A stretch of 64,000 bases of DNA from Vreelandella sulfidaeris (GTDB lineage: Bacteria > Pseudomonadota > Gammaproteobacteria > Pseudomonadales > Halomonadaceae): assembly GCA_007182875.1 (NCBI GenBank), contig AP019514.1:434001-498000 (forward strand), written 5' to 3'. The translations under genes and the position numbers were made by a program. Shown one piece after another: positions 22,066-33,261 of this stretch; positions within the stretch are counted from its first letter, which is position 1, and every line of letters starts with the position of its first letter. Under the pieces are notes generated by a model that made no database searches, had not been told where the DNA came from, and worked only from the letters and a program-made list of their open reading frames with translations.

Positions 22066-22844
22066 ATGTCACGTGATGTTCAAGAGCCTACCCCCACGTA
22101 GCACCCAGCAAAGGCAACGTTGAGAGTTCGAAGTCAAAATACAAGCGTATTTTGCTCAAGCTTTCTGGCGAAGCGCTGATGGGTGAGCATGATTTTGGTA
22201 TTGACCCGAAGGTACTTGACCGCATGGCGTTGGAAATTGGCCAGCTCGTCGGCATTGGGGTACAAGTGGGTATCGTGATTGGCGGTGGCAACTTGTTTCC
22301 GCGGTGCGGCACTCAATGAAGCGGGCATGGACCGTGTTACCGGCGACCATATGGGAATGCTGGCGACTGTAATGAATGCGCTGGCGATGCGCGACGCTTT
22401 AGAGCGCTCCAACATCCGTTCGCGAGTCATGTCGGCCATTCCGATGAGCGGCGTGGTAGAGCACTACGATCGGCGAACCGCTATTCGTTATTTAACCTCC
22501 GGGGACGTCGTGTTGTTTTCTGCAGGAACAGGTAACCCCTTTTCACCACCGATTCCGCTGCCTGTTTGCGTGGTATTGAAGTGGATGCGGATGTGGTGAT
22601 TAAAGCGACCAAAGTCGATGGTGTTTACAATAAAGACCCGGTAAAAAATACCGATGCTGTGAAGTATGACCAGCTCTCTTACGATGACGCCCTGGATCAA
22701 AAATTGGGCATTATGGATTTGACCGCTATCTGCCTGGTACGTGACCATAATATGCCGGTGCGGGTATTTGATATGAATAAGCCTGGTGCCCTACTGAATA
22801 TGGTTGTAGGGGGCAAGGAAGGCACGCTGATATACAGAGGGTAA
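22066..22844 (+). CDS. pyrH: Uridylate kinase
   Basis: Phosphorylates UMP to UDP; hexameric, of the amino-acid-kinase fold. Motifs: [41 protein letters not shown] and [16 protein letters not shown]. Three breaks: a missing base near 22095 (TPHVAPSK), an extra C near 22301 ([12 protein letters not shown]) and a missing T near 22543 (NPFFTTDSA). Restored length is 259, with a 20-residue N-terminal extension over E. coli PyrH (241) that holds only if the first break is real. CAGGAGAG precedes the ATG. Confidence 0.93.
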
Positions 22845-22848
22845 TGAC

Positions 22849-23406
22849 GTGATCAACGATATTAAGAAAGATGCCGAATCGCGCATGAAAAAAAGCGTTG
22901 AGGCGCTGCACAGTAACTTTAATAAAATTCGTACCGGCCGTGCTCATCCGAGCATTTTAGACGCCGTGACTGTGGATTATTACGGTAGCCAAGTACCGCT
23001 TAGCCAAGTGGCGTCGGTCAACGTTGAAGATGCTCGTACGCTGACGATTGCGCCTTGGGAACAGGGCATGGTTCAGAAAATCGAAAAGGCCATTATGACC
23101 TCGGACCTTGGCCTTAACCCGGCCAGCGCAGGTAACGTGATCCGTGTGCCGATGCCGATGCTCACTGAAGAAACTCGCAAAGGCTACATCAAGCAAGCGC
23201 GTAGCGAAGCAGAAAACGCGCGTGTTGCCGTTCGCAACGTGCGCCGCGATGCTAACGGTGATTTCAAATCATTGTTGAAAGATAAAGATATTACTGAAGA
23301 CGACCAGCGTGAAGGTGAAGATGCGATCCAAAAGCTGACCGATAAATATATTGCTGAAATCGATAAGGCGCTGGCCGCGAAAGAGCAGGATCTCATGCAG
23401 GTTTAA
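22849..23406 (+). CDS. frr: Ribosome recycling factor
   Basis: Splits post-termination ribosomes together with EF-G. The 185-residue frame is intact: a three-helix bundle with [20 protein letters not shown] and [20 protein letters not shown], both diagnostic. It starts 4 bp after pyrH with a GTG, so the two are probably translationally coupled. A hairpin with a T-run follows. Confidence 0.97.
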   Translation: MINDIKKDAESRMKKSVEALHSNFNKIRTGRAHPSILDAVTVDYYGSQVPLSQVASVNVEDARTLTIAPWEQGMVQKIEKAIMTSDLGLNPASAGNVIRVPMPMLTEETRKGYIKQARSEAENARVAVRNVRRDANGDFKSLLKDKDITEDDQREGEDAIQKLTDKYIAEIDKALAAKEQDLMQV

Positions 23407-23423
23407 ACTGTATTTAATTCAGC

Positions 23424-23450
23424 CACGGGCAGCTTATGCTGCCCGTTTTG
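23424..23450 (+). terminator. Terminator-like hairpin after frr
   Basis: ACGGGCAGC and GCTGCCCGT pair around TTAT and are followed by TTTG, before uppS. The short T-run suggests partial termination. Confidence 0.65.
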
Positions 23451-23499
23451 CCACACTCTGGCTGGTTTTTTTTATGACTGATCTTTGGGACGAGAAATC

Positions 23500-24285
23500 A
23501 TGACGTCACCGCAGCTTCCTGGAGAGCAGCCGGACGACGCCTACTTGCCTTCTCACACAGGGAGGCTCCGCCGTCGCACGTGGCCATCATTATGGATGGT
23601 AATAACCGCTGGGCGCGCGCACGTGGGCTTTCGGGAGTGCGCGGACACCGTGCAGGCGTCGAAACCGTTCGCGCGGTAATTCAGCGAGCTGCCGAGCGCG
23701 ATGTGCAAACGCTGAGCCTGTTTGCTTTCTCCAGTGAAAACTGGAAACGCCCAGCGGCGGAAGTCAATGCGTTGATGGAGCTGTTTTTGATGGCGCTGAA
23801 GCGGGAAGTCAAAAGCTCAATGAGCGTAATGTTCGCCTCTCTATTATTGGCGAACAGCGCGGCTTTTCCCACGCGATTCAAAAGCATATTCAGCGTGCTG
23901 AAGCGTTAACTGCTCACAATACGGGGATGCACCTTGTCATTGCCGCCAATTATGGTGGACAGTGGAGATCGCCCGTGCGGCGCGCACGTTAGCGGAGCAG
24001 GTGGCGGCCGGCGAATTAGCACCTTCAGAGATTGACGAAGCGTGCTTTGACACCGCCATAGGTATGAATGATGTGCCACCGGTGGATTTGTGTATACGTA
24101 CCAGTGGTGAACAGCGGCTGTCCAATTTTATGCTTTGGCAGTTGGCCTATGCAGAACTGCACTTTTCACCGCTGTTATGGCCTGATTTCGGAGCAGACGC
24201 GTTTGATGCGGCATTAAATGACTTCTGTCAGCGTCGTCGTCGCTTTGGTATGACAGACGAACAAATAGAGGCGCAAGGTGCTTAA
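23500..24285 (+). CDS. uppS: Undecaprenyl diphosphate synthase
   Basis: Makes the C55 lipid carrier precursor for peptidoglycan and O-antigen by cis-prenyl transfer. Motifs: [18 protein letters not shown] (catalytic Asp), FSSENWKRP, and [19 protein letters not shown]. Three single-G/A losses: near 23563 (HTGEAPPSH), near 23812 ([12 protein letters not shown]) and near 23961 (YGGQWEIARAA). Restored length is 262 residues. The 3' end overlaps cdsA by 8 bp. Confidence 0.94.
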
Positions 24286-25104
24286 ACAGCGGATTATCAC
24301 CGCAGCCTGGCTCGCACCGCTGGTGTTGGTTGGCCTGTTTGGATTAGAGGGTGGCGCCTTTGCGCTGTTTACCGCGCTCATTGTGCTACTCGGCACTTGG
24401 GAGTGGACCAATCTCGCTGGGATTACCCAGACAGTGCAGCGGGCTCAGTCAGTTGCCGTGGTGGCGGTGTTGATGCTCATCATGTGGTTGATGGGGCTGC
24501 CACCGCAATATGGCCGCTTTGGTTGGCAGCTGCGGGCTGGCTACTAAACCTTTCTGGGTGGCGCGTTATCCTGCGGCAGGAGAGCAGTGGCAAGCTTCCG
24601 TACGGCGCTTGGCAATGGGACTATGGGTGCTATTGCCCTGCTGGTGGGCTTTAACGTTCTACGCGAGAGCGGTATGGCGTGGCTGTTATTTGTGCTGCTG
24701 CTGGTCTGGTGTGCTGATATCGGTGCCTACTTTGTGGGACGTGCCTGGGGTAAGCGAAAACTCGCCCCCACGTCAGCCCTGGCAAATCATGGGAAGGTGT
24801 TTACGGCGGCTTAGCGACAACGGCGCTTCTCGCCATTGTGTTTGCCGTAGGGCTGTCACTGGATATGGCCGGGAGCCTCACGCTCATTTTGGTGACGGCA
24901 ATCGTTACGTTGACGTCTGTGCTTGGGGATCTGCTGGAAAGTATGCTGAAGCGTCACCGTAATATTAAAGACTCGAGCCAGTTGCTTCCCTGGCCACGGT
25001 GGTGTTCTGGACCGTATCGATAGCCTGACGGCGGCAATTCCGCTGTTTGCACTGTTTTATCTTGAGGTACTGGTGCCTGTGTTGGCTCAGGGCAGGCGTT
25101 ATGA
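24278..25104 (+). CDS. cdsA: Phosphatidate cytidylyltransferase
   Basis: Integral membrane enzyme making CDP-diacylglycerol from phosphatidate and CTP, the hub of phospholipid synthesis. Six single-base breaks scatter it over all frames (near 24517, 24546, 24654, 24773, 24989 and 25090). Joined, it gives many hydrophobic segments and the family signature in [17 protein letters not shown] and [19 protein letters not shown]. The last break is inferred: one missing G makes the reading end AQGQAL with TGA overlapping the dxr ATG by 4 bp. Length about 276. Confidence 0.88.
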
Positions 25105-26336
25105 GTCAGCGAGCACCCCAACAAACTGCTCAGCGGGCCACTACTCATCGATCGATGCAGCGCGTGACGGTGCTCGGGTCGACAGGCTCTATCGGCACCA
25201 GCACGCTGGATGTGATTAGTCGTCACCCCGACCGGTATAGCGTCCACGCCCTCACCGCGCACACCTCGAAAGAATCGCTGCTCGCTCAGTGTTTGGCGCA
25301 TCGACCCGCTGTCGCCGTATTGAATGAGGAAGCCGATGCCGTTTGGTTACGTGATGAGCTTAAGCGTGCTGGCCAACCCACCGAGGTGAACGTAGGGCAA
25401 GAGGCACTTTGCGAAGTTGCTCGAGACGCTAGCGTAGACTGTGTGATGGCGGCCATTGTGGGCGCCGCGGGCTTACTGCCTGCGCTGGCAGCCGCTGAGG
25501 CGGGAAAGCGCGTGCTATTAGCCAATAAAGAGGCACTGGTGATGAGCGGCGCACTGTTTATGGATGCTGTTACACGCGCGGGCGCAACGCTATTACCAAT
25601 TGATTCCGAACATAATGCCATCTATCAGTGTCTACCTACGGAGCATCGTGGTGGCTTGGCACGTCACGGCATATCCCAACTGCTACTAACGGCTTCTGGG
25701 GGCCGTTCCGAACCTGGAGCCAGGCCGATATCAACAATGTCACTCCCGAGCAGGCCTGCGCTCATCCGAACTGGTCAATGGGGCGTAAAATATCGGTGGA
25801 TAGCGCCACCTTGATGAATAAAGGGCTGGAGCTGATTGAGGCCTGCTGGCTATTTGATGCCACTCCCGAGCAGATCCAGGTAGTGGTACACCCGCAAAGC
25901 GTGATTCATTCCATGGCTGCGTATCACGATGGCTCGGTGATTGCGCAGCTAGGTAATCCTGATATGCGTACCCCTATTGCCTATGGGCTAGCGTGGCCTG
26001 AACGAATTGACGCCGGGGTCGAAACACTGGATCTTTTCCAAGTGGCACGGCTCGATTTTTGAACCCCCTGATGAAGCCCGCTTCCCCTGTTTGGGGCTTG
26101 CTCGTGAAGCAATGCAGGAGGGGGGGATGGCGCCTGTGGTTTTAAACGCGGCCAATGAAGTGGCTGTTGAAGCTTTTCTCCAGCGTCAGCTCGGTTTTAC
26201 AGCCATTGGTCAGCTGGTGGCCGAAGTCCTGTCGCGGCCCTATGAAGGTCGTGTCGACAGCCTTGAAAGCGTTTTAGCAACGGATCAATGGGCGCGGCAA
26301 CAGTCGCTGGAACTGATAACACGATGGTCCGCTTAA
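25101..26336 (+). CDS. dxr: 1-deoxy-D-xylulose 5-phosphate reductoisomerase
   Basis: Makes 2-C-methyl-D-erythritol 4-phosphate in the MEP isoprenoid pathway, with NADPH. Motifs: [20 protein letters not shown] (NADPH), [25 protein letters not shown] and [20 protein letters not shown]. Two breaks: a missing C near 25703 ([12 protein letters not shown]) and an extra T near 26056-26060 (RLDFEPPDEA). About 411 residues from 25101; starting at Met 25155 gives 393, nearer the usual length, so either start is possible. Confidence 0.94.
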
Positions 26337-26385
26337 GCATTCGCTGGGCTGGTCGTAAAAGCGGGGCGTTAAGGAGTACTGTGGT

Positions 26386-27742
26386 GTGGGCCTGATACAA
26401 AATATTTTAGCGGTCATTGTAGTGCTGGGCTTGTTAGTGACCTTCCATGAGTTTGGGCACTTTTGGGTGGCTAGGCGCTGCGGTGTCAAAGTACTGCGTT
26501 TTTCGGTGGGGTTTGGCAAGCCGCTGTGGTCGCGGGTGGACCGACACGGCACAGAATATGCGATAGCGGCGATTCCGCTGGGCGGCTATGTCAAGATGCT
26601 GGACGAGCGCGAGGCGCCTGTGCCAGAAGATCAACTCGATCAGGCATTTAACCGCAAGACCGTTTGGCAGCGCATTGCAATAGTGGCCGCAGGGCCTGTC
26701 GCCAATTTTTGCTAGCGATCGTTGCCTACTGGGCGTTGTTTGTCGCCGGTACCACGGTGGTGTCGCCGATGGTAGGAAGTGTTGCGCCTGACTCTCCCGC
26801 CGCGGAGGCAGGGCTTGCCGAAGGTCATGAAATTGTCGCCATTCAGGGCGATGAGATGCGTTCGTGGGAAGATGTTAATCTAAAGCTGGTGTCGATCATT
26901 GGCTTCAGTGGTGAATTGAATATCGACGCGCGCCCTGAAGGCGCGTCTGACGCGCAGCGCTATGGGTTGCCCGTCAATGATTATTTGGTTCGCCAAGACC
27001 CGCCGCAGCCATTGCAAACGCTCGGTATTACCCCATGGCAGCCGGAATTTCCGGCTGTTTTAGGCCAAGTCGTGAGCGGGAGGCCGCAGATCAGGCAGGC
27101 CTAGAAGCTGGCGATAGGATGGTGGCGGTTAATGGCGAACCAGTGGATGACTGGATGCACTTCGTCAATATCGTGCGCGGTAGTCCTGGCGAAACACTGC
27201 AACTTACCTACGAGCGTGATGGCGAGCAGGAAACCGTTAATTTAACGCCTGGGCGTAACAGCCTAGAAACGGGAGATGAGATTGGCTATATCGGTGCAGG
27301 CGCCCAGCAGGTCGAGTGGCCAGCTGCGTTTCAGCGTGAGATACGCTATGGCCCGGTCGAAGCGGTAGGTCAGGCGCTTTCACGCACCGGTGAGATGACG
27401 CTGCTCACTATCGACGCGATTCGAAAGATGTTGGTAGGTCTTATTTCGCCCTCCAACCTGTCGGGGCCAATCACCATTGCGCAAGTCTCGGGCGATTCAG
27501 CCCGTGCAGGAGTGGAAGCGTTTGTCGGCTTTCTAGCGTATCTTTCCATCAGCCTTGGGGTGCTTAACTTACTGCCTATCCCCGTGCTCGATGGTGGTCA
27601 CTTGCTTTATTATTTTATGGAGGTCGTGCGTGGACGACCCGTATCGGAAAAAACCCAAGCCGTAGGGTTACGTATTGGGCTTGCCATGGTCGGCACCCTG
27701 ATGTTGATGGCCCTCTATTTTGATCTGATGCGCCTGTGGTAA
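26386..27742 (+). CDS. rseP: Site-2 membrane protease RseP
   Basis: Inner-membrane zinc metalloprotease that cleaves anti-sigma factor RseA in the envelope stress response. The active-site HEFGH is near residue 22, and the second metal motif [12 protein letters not shown] near 400; two PDZ domains lie between ([19 protein letters not shown] and [18 protein letters not shown]). Two losses: a T near 26708 ([11 protein letters not shown]) and a G near 27079 (VSGEAADQAG). Restored length is 452 (E. coli 450). The start is GTG at 26386. It precedes bamA, as in E. coli. Confidence 0.95.
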
Positions 27743-27842
27743 TGACGCGTGTAGCGCGCAGGATGCCTTGTCATCTGCCTGCACAAATGTATATGGTGCC
27801 TTTCTGGAATAATAGGCAGACCAACGCGAGCGAATTGACTGC

Positions 27843-30191
27843 ATGAAAATCAAGACCCTTGGAATGGCGGCACTCTTGCTGATGGGCGCTAGCGGCGCTC
27901 AAGCACAATCCTTTAATGTTTCTGACATTCGAGTGGAAGGACTGCAGCGGGTTTCCGCCGCCTCGGTCTTCAATGCATTCCCTGTGAGTGCCAATGAGAG
28001 CGTCAGCGAAGCGCAGCTGGCTGCCGCTGCTCGTGACTTGTTTGCCACTGGGCTATTCGACGATGTCTCTCTGGCACGCGAGGGAGATGTGCTCGTTATT
28101 CAAGTCGTCGAGCGCCCAACCATTGCGCGGCTACAGATTAGTGGCAACGACCAGATATCCGAAGAAGACCTGCGCAATGGCTTGCGCGAATCAGGCCTCT
28201 GAGGGCCAGGTGCTGGAGCTTTCTACGCTTGAGGAGATTCAGCGCGAACTGGAAGGTGTCTACCAGTCTCAAGGTCGCTACAGCGCCAGTATCGATACCG
28301 AAGTTGAAGAAGTTGATGAAGGCCGGGTACAGGTCAATATCAATATCAACGAAGGCGAAGTCGCCAAAATTCGACAGATCAATATTGTCGGCAACGAGGC
28401 TTTTGATGACGAAACGCTGCGTGAGGTATTCGAGCTAAATGACCGGCCTGGGCGCTTTTTTTGGCTGGTTCTCAAGCGACGAGTATTCACGTGAAGCACT
28501 GTCCGGTGACATTGAGCGGCTGCGTTCGTTCTACTTGGATCGTGGCTACGTCAACTTCGATGTTGCCTCGACCCAAGTATCGATTGGTCCAGAAAAATCC
28601 GAAATATTTATTACCCTGAATGTCGATGAAGGCAATCAGTATCGCGTGGGCGATATCCGTTTCGCGGGCGATCTGCAGATCAGCGAAAATGAAGCTCGGC
28701 AATTGCTTACCATCGAAGAGGGTGAGATTTTTTCCCGGGGCGATGTGAATGCGTCTACGGAAGCTTTGCGTCAGCGCCTCGGCGCCGAAGGCTTCGCATT
28801 TGCTGATATTCAGGGCGTGCCCGAAATGTCAGATGATGGTGAAACGGTTGACCTGGTCATTGCTATCAATCCCGGTGAACGTGCCTATGTACGCCGTATT
28901 GAGTTCTACGGGAATACGACTACCCAAGATGAAGTACTGCGACGTGAAATGACGCAGTTGGAAGGCGCGCCTGCCTCCACTGAAGCCATTACGCAGTCAC
29001 GGCAGCGGCTTGAGCGGCTGGGCTTTTTTAGCCAGGTCGAAGTGGATACGCAGCCTGTACCTGGCAAGCCAGACTTGCTGGATGTGACCTATAACGTCGA
29101 AGAACAGCCCTCGGGGTCCGTCTCTGCAAGCGTAGGTTTCTCCCAGAGTGCCGGGGTTATTTACGGGGTAGGTCTATCGCAGAATAACTTCCTGGGCACG
29201 GGTAACCGGGTCAATGTGGGGGCGCAGCGCAGTGATACTTTACCAGCGTTAACTTTGGCTTTACCGACCCGTACTGGACGTTGGATGGCATTTCGCGCGG
29301 TTATAATCTGTTTTATCGCGAAACTGACTATGCCGATTCGGATATTTCGACATACTCGACGGATGCTTACGGCGCCGGTATCAACTTCGGTTACCCCGTC
29401 AGCGAGCTGTCTCGCCTCAATTTTGGTGCCAGCCTTGAAGATCTGACGGTAAAAACTTATAACGATACAGCCTCGGAAATTCGCCGTTACGTCGATGAGC
29501 AGGGTGAAAATGCGCAAAGCTTAAAACTAACCGCCAGCTGGACGCGCAATAACCTCAACCGAGGTATCATGCCGACCGATGGAAGCTACCAACGCTTGTC
29601 GTTGGAAACCGGTGTGCCGGGAAGTGATGCGGAGTACTACAAACTGCGTGCGCGAGCCCAACAGCTCTTCCCGATTAATGATGATGAATCGTGGGCATTC
29701 AAATTTACCGGCAATGTCGGCTATGCCGATACATTGGGCGGCAATGATCCTACCCTTTCTATGAAAACTTCTACGCGGGCGGCCTTGGCTCGGTGCGTGG
29801 TTTCACGTCGAATACACTCGGTCAGCGCACCACGCCGGCCACTGAAGGCGGCCGTGATCGTACCCTCGGCGGTAACGTTTCAGTAGAAGGCAGCGCTGAA
29901 ATCATTTTCCCGCTGCCCTTTATCGAAGATCAGCGTGCCCTGCAAACATCACTGTTTTTAGATGGGGGTAATACCTTCCTGAGTTCTTGTTATGACGTAC
30001 TCGATGAAGACGCAAATCGTCAACAATGCAGCTCTGGCGTCGACTTGGGCGATTTGCGCTACAGCGCTGGTATCGGTCTTTCTTGGCTGACGCCGGTTGG
30101 CCCGCTGACCTTTAGCGTCGCCGAACCATTAAACGATGAGAGCGGTGACGATACACAGTTCTTCCAGTTCTCATTAGGGCAATCGTTCTAA
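27843..30191 (+). CDS. bamA: Outer membrane protein assembly factor BamA
   Basis: Inserts beta-barrel proteins into the outer membrane. The signal peptide MKIKTLGMAALLLMGASGAQA is followed by five POTRA domains and a 16-strand barrel; the loop-6 motif VRGF appears in GGLGSVRGFTSNTLG. Four breaks: near 28199 (after ESGL), 28443, 29243 (GAQRSDT then SVNFGFTDPYW) and 29758. Restored length is about 782 residues (E. coli 810). The C-terminus FQFSLGQSF is a good barrel beta-signal ending in Phe. Its last five codons are the first unit of a four-copy repeat. Confidence 0.93.
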
Positions 30192-30236
30192 GGGCAGCCG
30201 TTCGAAGGGCAGTCGTTCGAAGGGCAGTCGTTCTAA
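30177..30236 (+). repeat. Four-copy 15-bp repeat spanning the bamA stop codon
   Basis: Units at 30177-30191, 30192-30206, 30207-30221 and 30222-30236. The first contains the last four codons plus TAA of bamA. Units 2 and 3 have GAA where unit 1 has TAA; unit 4 has TAA again. In frame, the DNA beyond the stop reads GQPFEGQSFEGQSF then stop, so it is a serial duplication of the gene's own end. Confidence 0.95.
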
Positions 30237-30290
30237 TTTTGCTAGATTGCGTACCATGGTGGCGCGCCTAGCGTGATCTAAGGAGTTAAC

Positions 30291-30793
30291 ATGATGCGTA
30301 AACTGACAGCGGTTGTATGCCTGTTGGGCGCGATGATTTTGCCTGCTCACGCTGCGGAAGTAGCAGTGTTAGACTGGCGAGCGGCATTGATGAATACTCA
30401 ATCCGCGCAAGAGTCACTGAGTAGTCTTGAAGGACAAATCGGCAATCAACAGCGTGAAGCTCAGAGCCTTGGGAACGAGCTCCAGCAGCTCCAGCAGCGC
30501 CTGCAAAACGAAGGCGAAACGATGGCGCAGTCCCAACGCGAGTCCCTGATGAGTGAGTTGCAGCAAAAGGCAGCCGTTTTGAACAGCTGCGCCAGGAAGT
30601 CATGCAGGCACAGCAGCGCTCCGAACAGCAGTTCCTGGAAGATGCTGAGCCGAAACTGGAGCAAGCCGTCGCAGAGGTACTGGAACGCCACGGCATTGAT
30701 GTGCTGGTCGAGCCCCAGGGGGTACTGCATTCAGGGGTTGATCTGCCTAATTTGACCGATGAGGTCACTGAGATTTTTAATACCTTAAATTAA
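30291..30793 (+). CDS. skp: Periplasmic chaperone Skp/OmpH family
   Basis: Escorts unfolded outer-membrane proteins through the periplasm. The signal peptide (MMRKLTAVVCLLGAMILPAHA) is followed by AEVAVLDWRAALMNTQSAQ and a long glutamine-rich coiled coil (LGNELQQLQQRLQNEGETM), the tentacle helices. The end returns to beta structure (HGIDVLVEPQGVLHSGVDLP). One missing G near 30572 splits it (QQKGSRFEQLRQEV). Restored length is 167. It lies between bamA and lpxD, its usual position. Confidence 0.92.
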
Positions 30794-30846
30794 TTTTAAA
30801 CGATGACTGGTGTGGCCCAGCCACACCAAAGCTTCCCTGGGTTCCC

Positions 30847-31895
30847 ATGACGCACGCTTCTTATCACCTTACCCTTGCAGACATTGCGCACCATTTGGGT
30901 ATTGCCGTTAGCAGCAATGCCCAACAGCCGATACGTGGTTTGGCAACGCTAAAAGAAGCGCAGTCGGATCAAGTGGCTTTTCTAGCCAATCGCGCCTATC
31001 TGAAAGATTTGGCATCGACTAAGGCCGCGGCAGTATTACTGCACCCTGAGCATGGCAAGCACTGCCCGGTACCGCGCCTTGAGATCGAAAACCCTTATTT
31101 AGGCTACGCCAAACTATCGCAGCTGTTTGATCCGTTACCCGCTCGCGACGTGGTGGGTATTCACCCGACTGCGGTTGTCGCTGATGATGTGCAGGTAGGC
31201 GCAGATGTCTCCATTCAAGCGCATGCCGTGGTTGAATCTGGTGTGGTGCTGGGTGACCACGTGGTGATCGGGGCCGGCAGCGTTGTCGGGGCTGACTGCA
31301 CCATCGGCGCAGCAACGCGTTTACATGCCAATGTTACTCTGTGCCACGGCGTGGTGATTGGTAAACGGGGCATATTGCAAAGCGGCTGCGTTATCGGTGG
31401 TGATGGCTTTGGTTTTGCCCATGACGGCACAGGCTGGCATAAGATTGCCCAGTTGGGTGGTGTCGTGCTGGGAGATGACGTTGAAGTGGGGAGCTGTTCG
31501 AGCATTGATCGTGGCGCGTTGGGTGATACCGTGATTGGCGATGACGTCAAAATTGATAGTCAGGTGCAAATTGCTCATAACGTCATCATTGGCGACCACA
31601 GCGCGCTAGCGGGATGTGTGGGTATTGCGGGCTCTACCAAAGTTGGCAGGCATTGCATGCTGGGGGTGGGGTTGGTTTAGCTGGCCATCTGACTATCTGC
31701 GATGGTGTCCAAGTGACGGGAATGAGTTTGGTAACAAACTCGATTCATGAACCTGGGGTTTACTCCTCCGGTACCGGTGCTATGGCCAATACCCAGTGGC
31801 GTAAAAATGCAGTCCGCTTTAAACAGCTCGATGACATCGCTAAGCGCCTAGCGAGGTTGGAAAAAAGCAGCGCGATTAGTACGAATAATGGATAA
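30847..31895 (+). CDS. lpxD: UDP-3-O-acylglucosamine N-acyltransferase
   Basis: Third step of lipid A synthesis, adding a second hydroxyacyl chain. An N-terminal uridine-binding domain is followed by hexapeptide repeats forming a left-handed beta helix (VGADVSIQAHAVVESGVVLG, GDDVKIDSQVQIAHNVIIG). The catalytic His lies in QIAHN. One G is missing near 31667 (CMLGGGVGLAGH). Restored length is 349 residues (E. coli 341). Confidence 0.95.
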
Positions 31896-31944
31896 CAGCT
31901 GAATGGTGTGCCTACTGCTGGCGTAAAACTAGGCGGTAGTGGGG

Positions 31945-31950
31945 TATAAT
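31945..31950 (+). promoter_or_regulatory. Consensus -10 box upstream of fabZ
   Basis: A perfect TATAAT in the 143-bp lpxD-fabZ gap. No convincing -35 at 16-18 bp, so an internal promoter is possible but unproven. Confidence 0.3.
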
Positions 31951-32038
31951 CCACAGCCTTTTAGCCAGTCTGCGTGCTGGTATTTGCCTGACTCTCTTCA
32001 TGAGCTCCAGGTTTTTTGTCATTTTAGAGGTCGCTACG

Positions 32039-32481
32039 ATGGTTATGGATATTAATGAGATTCGCGAATACTTGCCCCACCGTTACCCCTTTTGTTGGTG
32101 GATCGAGTAACGCAATTGACCACTGGCGAATCCATCGTTGCGTACAAGAATGTCAGCATTAATGAACCGTTCTTCAACGGCCATTTTCCCCATCATCCGA
32201 TTATGCCCGGTGTGTTAGTGCTCGAAGCACTCGCCCAAGTATGTGGCATTCTTGGTTTTAAAACGGTCAATAAACTACCTGCTGATGGCTACGTCTATTA
32301 TCTGGTCGGCAGCGATAATGTCCGTTTTAAGCGTCCGGTGATGCCGGGTGACAAGCTCACGCTAGAAGCTGACGTTATTAAAGGGAAACGGGGTATCTGG
32401 AAATTTGCCTGCCGCGCCAAGGTTGATGGTGAGTTGGCCTGCGAAGCGGAAATCATTTGTGCCGAGAGGAAGGTGGCTTGA
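32039..32481 (+). CDS. fabZ: (3R)-hydroxyacyl-ACP dehydratase FabZ
   Basis: Dehydrates 3-hydroxyacyl-ACP in fatty acid elongation and competes with lipid A synthesis for that substrate. The hotdog-fold active site [20 protein letters not shown] carries His and Glu. One missing T near 32093 breaks the N-terminus ([17 protein letters not shown]). Restored length is 147 from the ATG at 32039; a second in-frame ATG at 32045 is equally usable. The stop TGA overlaps the lpxA start. Confidence 0.95.
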
Positions 32482-33244
32482 TACATCCTACTGCACTGGT
32501 CGACCCGACGGCGCGTCTTGCTGACGATGTTGAGGGTAGGCCCTTTTAGCATCATCGGCCCAGATGTCAGTATTGGCGCTGGTTCGGTGATTGGCCCGCA
32601 TGTGGTGGTGAAAGGTCCCACTACATTAGGCGAACGGACGCGTATTTTCAGTTTGCATCCGTTGGCGAAGACTGCCAGGACAAAAATACGCAGGCGAACC
32701 AACGCGGTTAGTCATGGGCGATGATAACGTCATTCGCGAAGGCGCTACGATTCATCGTGGCACTATCCAGGATCGCAGCGAAACCACGGTTGGTTCACGC
32801 AATCTATTTATGGCCTATGTCCATGTTGGTCACGACTGCGTGATTGGTAGCGACTGCATTCTGGCCAACCAAGTCACCCTGGCTGGCCATGTGACCATTG
32901 GTAATTATGTCATTCTGGGTGGTCTGGCGGCAGTGCATCAGTTCTGCCATTTTGGCGATCATGCCATGGCAGGCGGTGGTTCGATTATCACCAAGGATAC
33001 GCCCGCGTACATCATGATCAACGGCAACCCTGCTGAGGCGCGCGGTCTCAATCTAGTGGGCTTAAAGCGGCGTGGTTTTAGCCGCGAGGCGATTAGTGCC
33101 TTAACCGCTGCCTATAAGATGGTTTATCGTCAAGGGCTAACGACCGAGCAGGCGCTGGCTGAGATGCGTAGTCGCTTTCAATTACCTGAGGTCGAACATT
33201 TTGCAGCTTCCATTGAGCGTTCGACCCGCGGCATTACCCGATAA
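32478..33244 (+). CDS. lpxA: Acyl-ACP-UDP-N-acetylglucosamine O-acyltransferase
   Basis: First step of lipid A synthesis. The N-terminus reads [21 protein letters not shown] from a TTG codon at 32478 that overlaps the fabZ TGA; LpxA proteins normally begin MIHPTA, so the start is TTG. Hexapeptide repeats follow, with [16 protein letters not shown] holding the catalytic His. Three breaks: an extra G near 32533, a missing T near 32646 and a missing A near 32688 ([15 protein letters not shown]). Restored length is 255. Confidence 0.94.
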
Positions 33245-33261
33245 CCCATGCTAGCGCTCTT

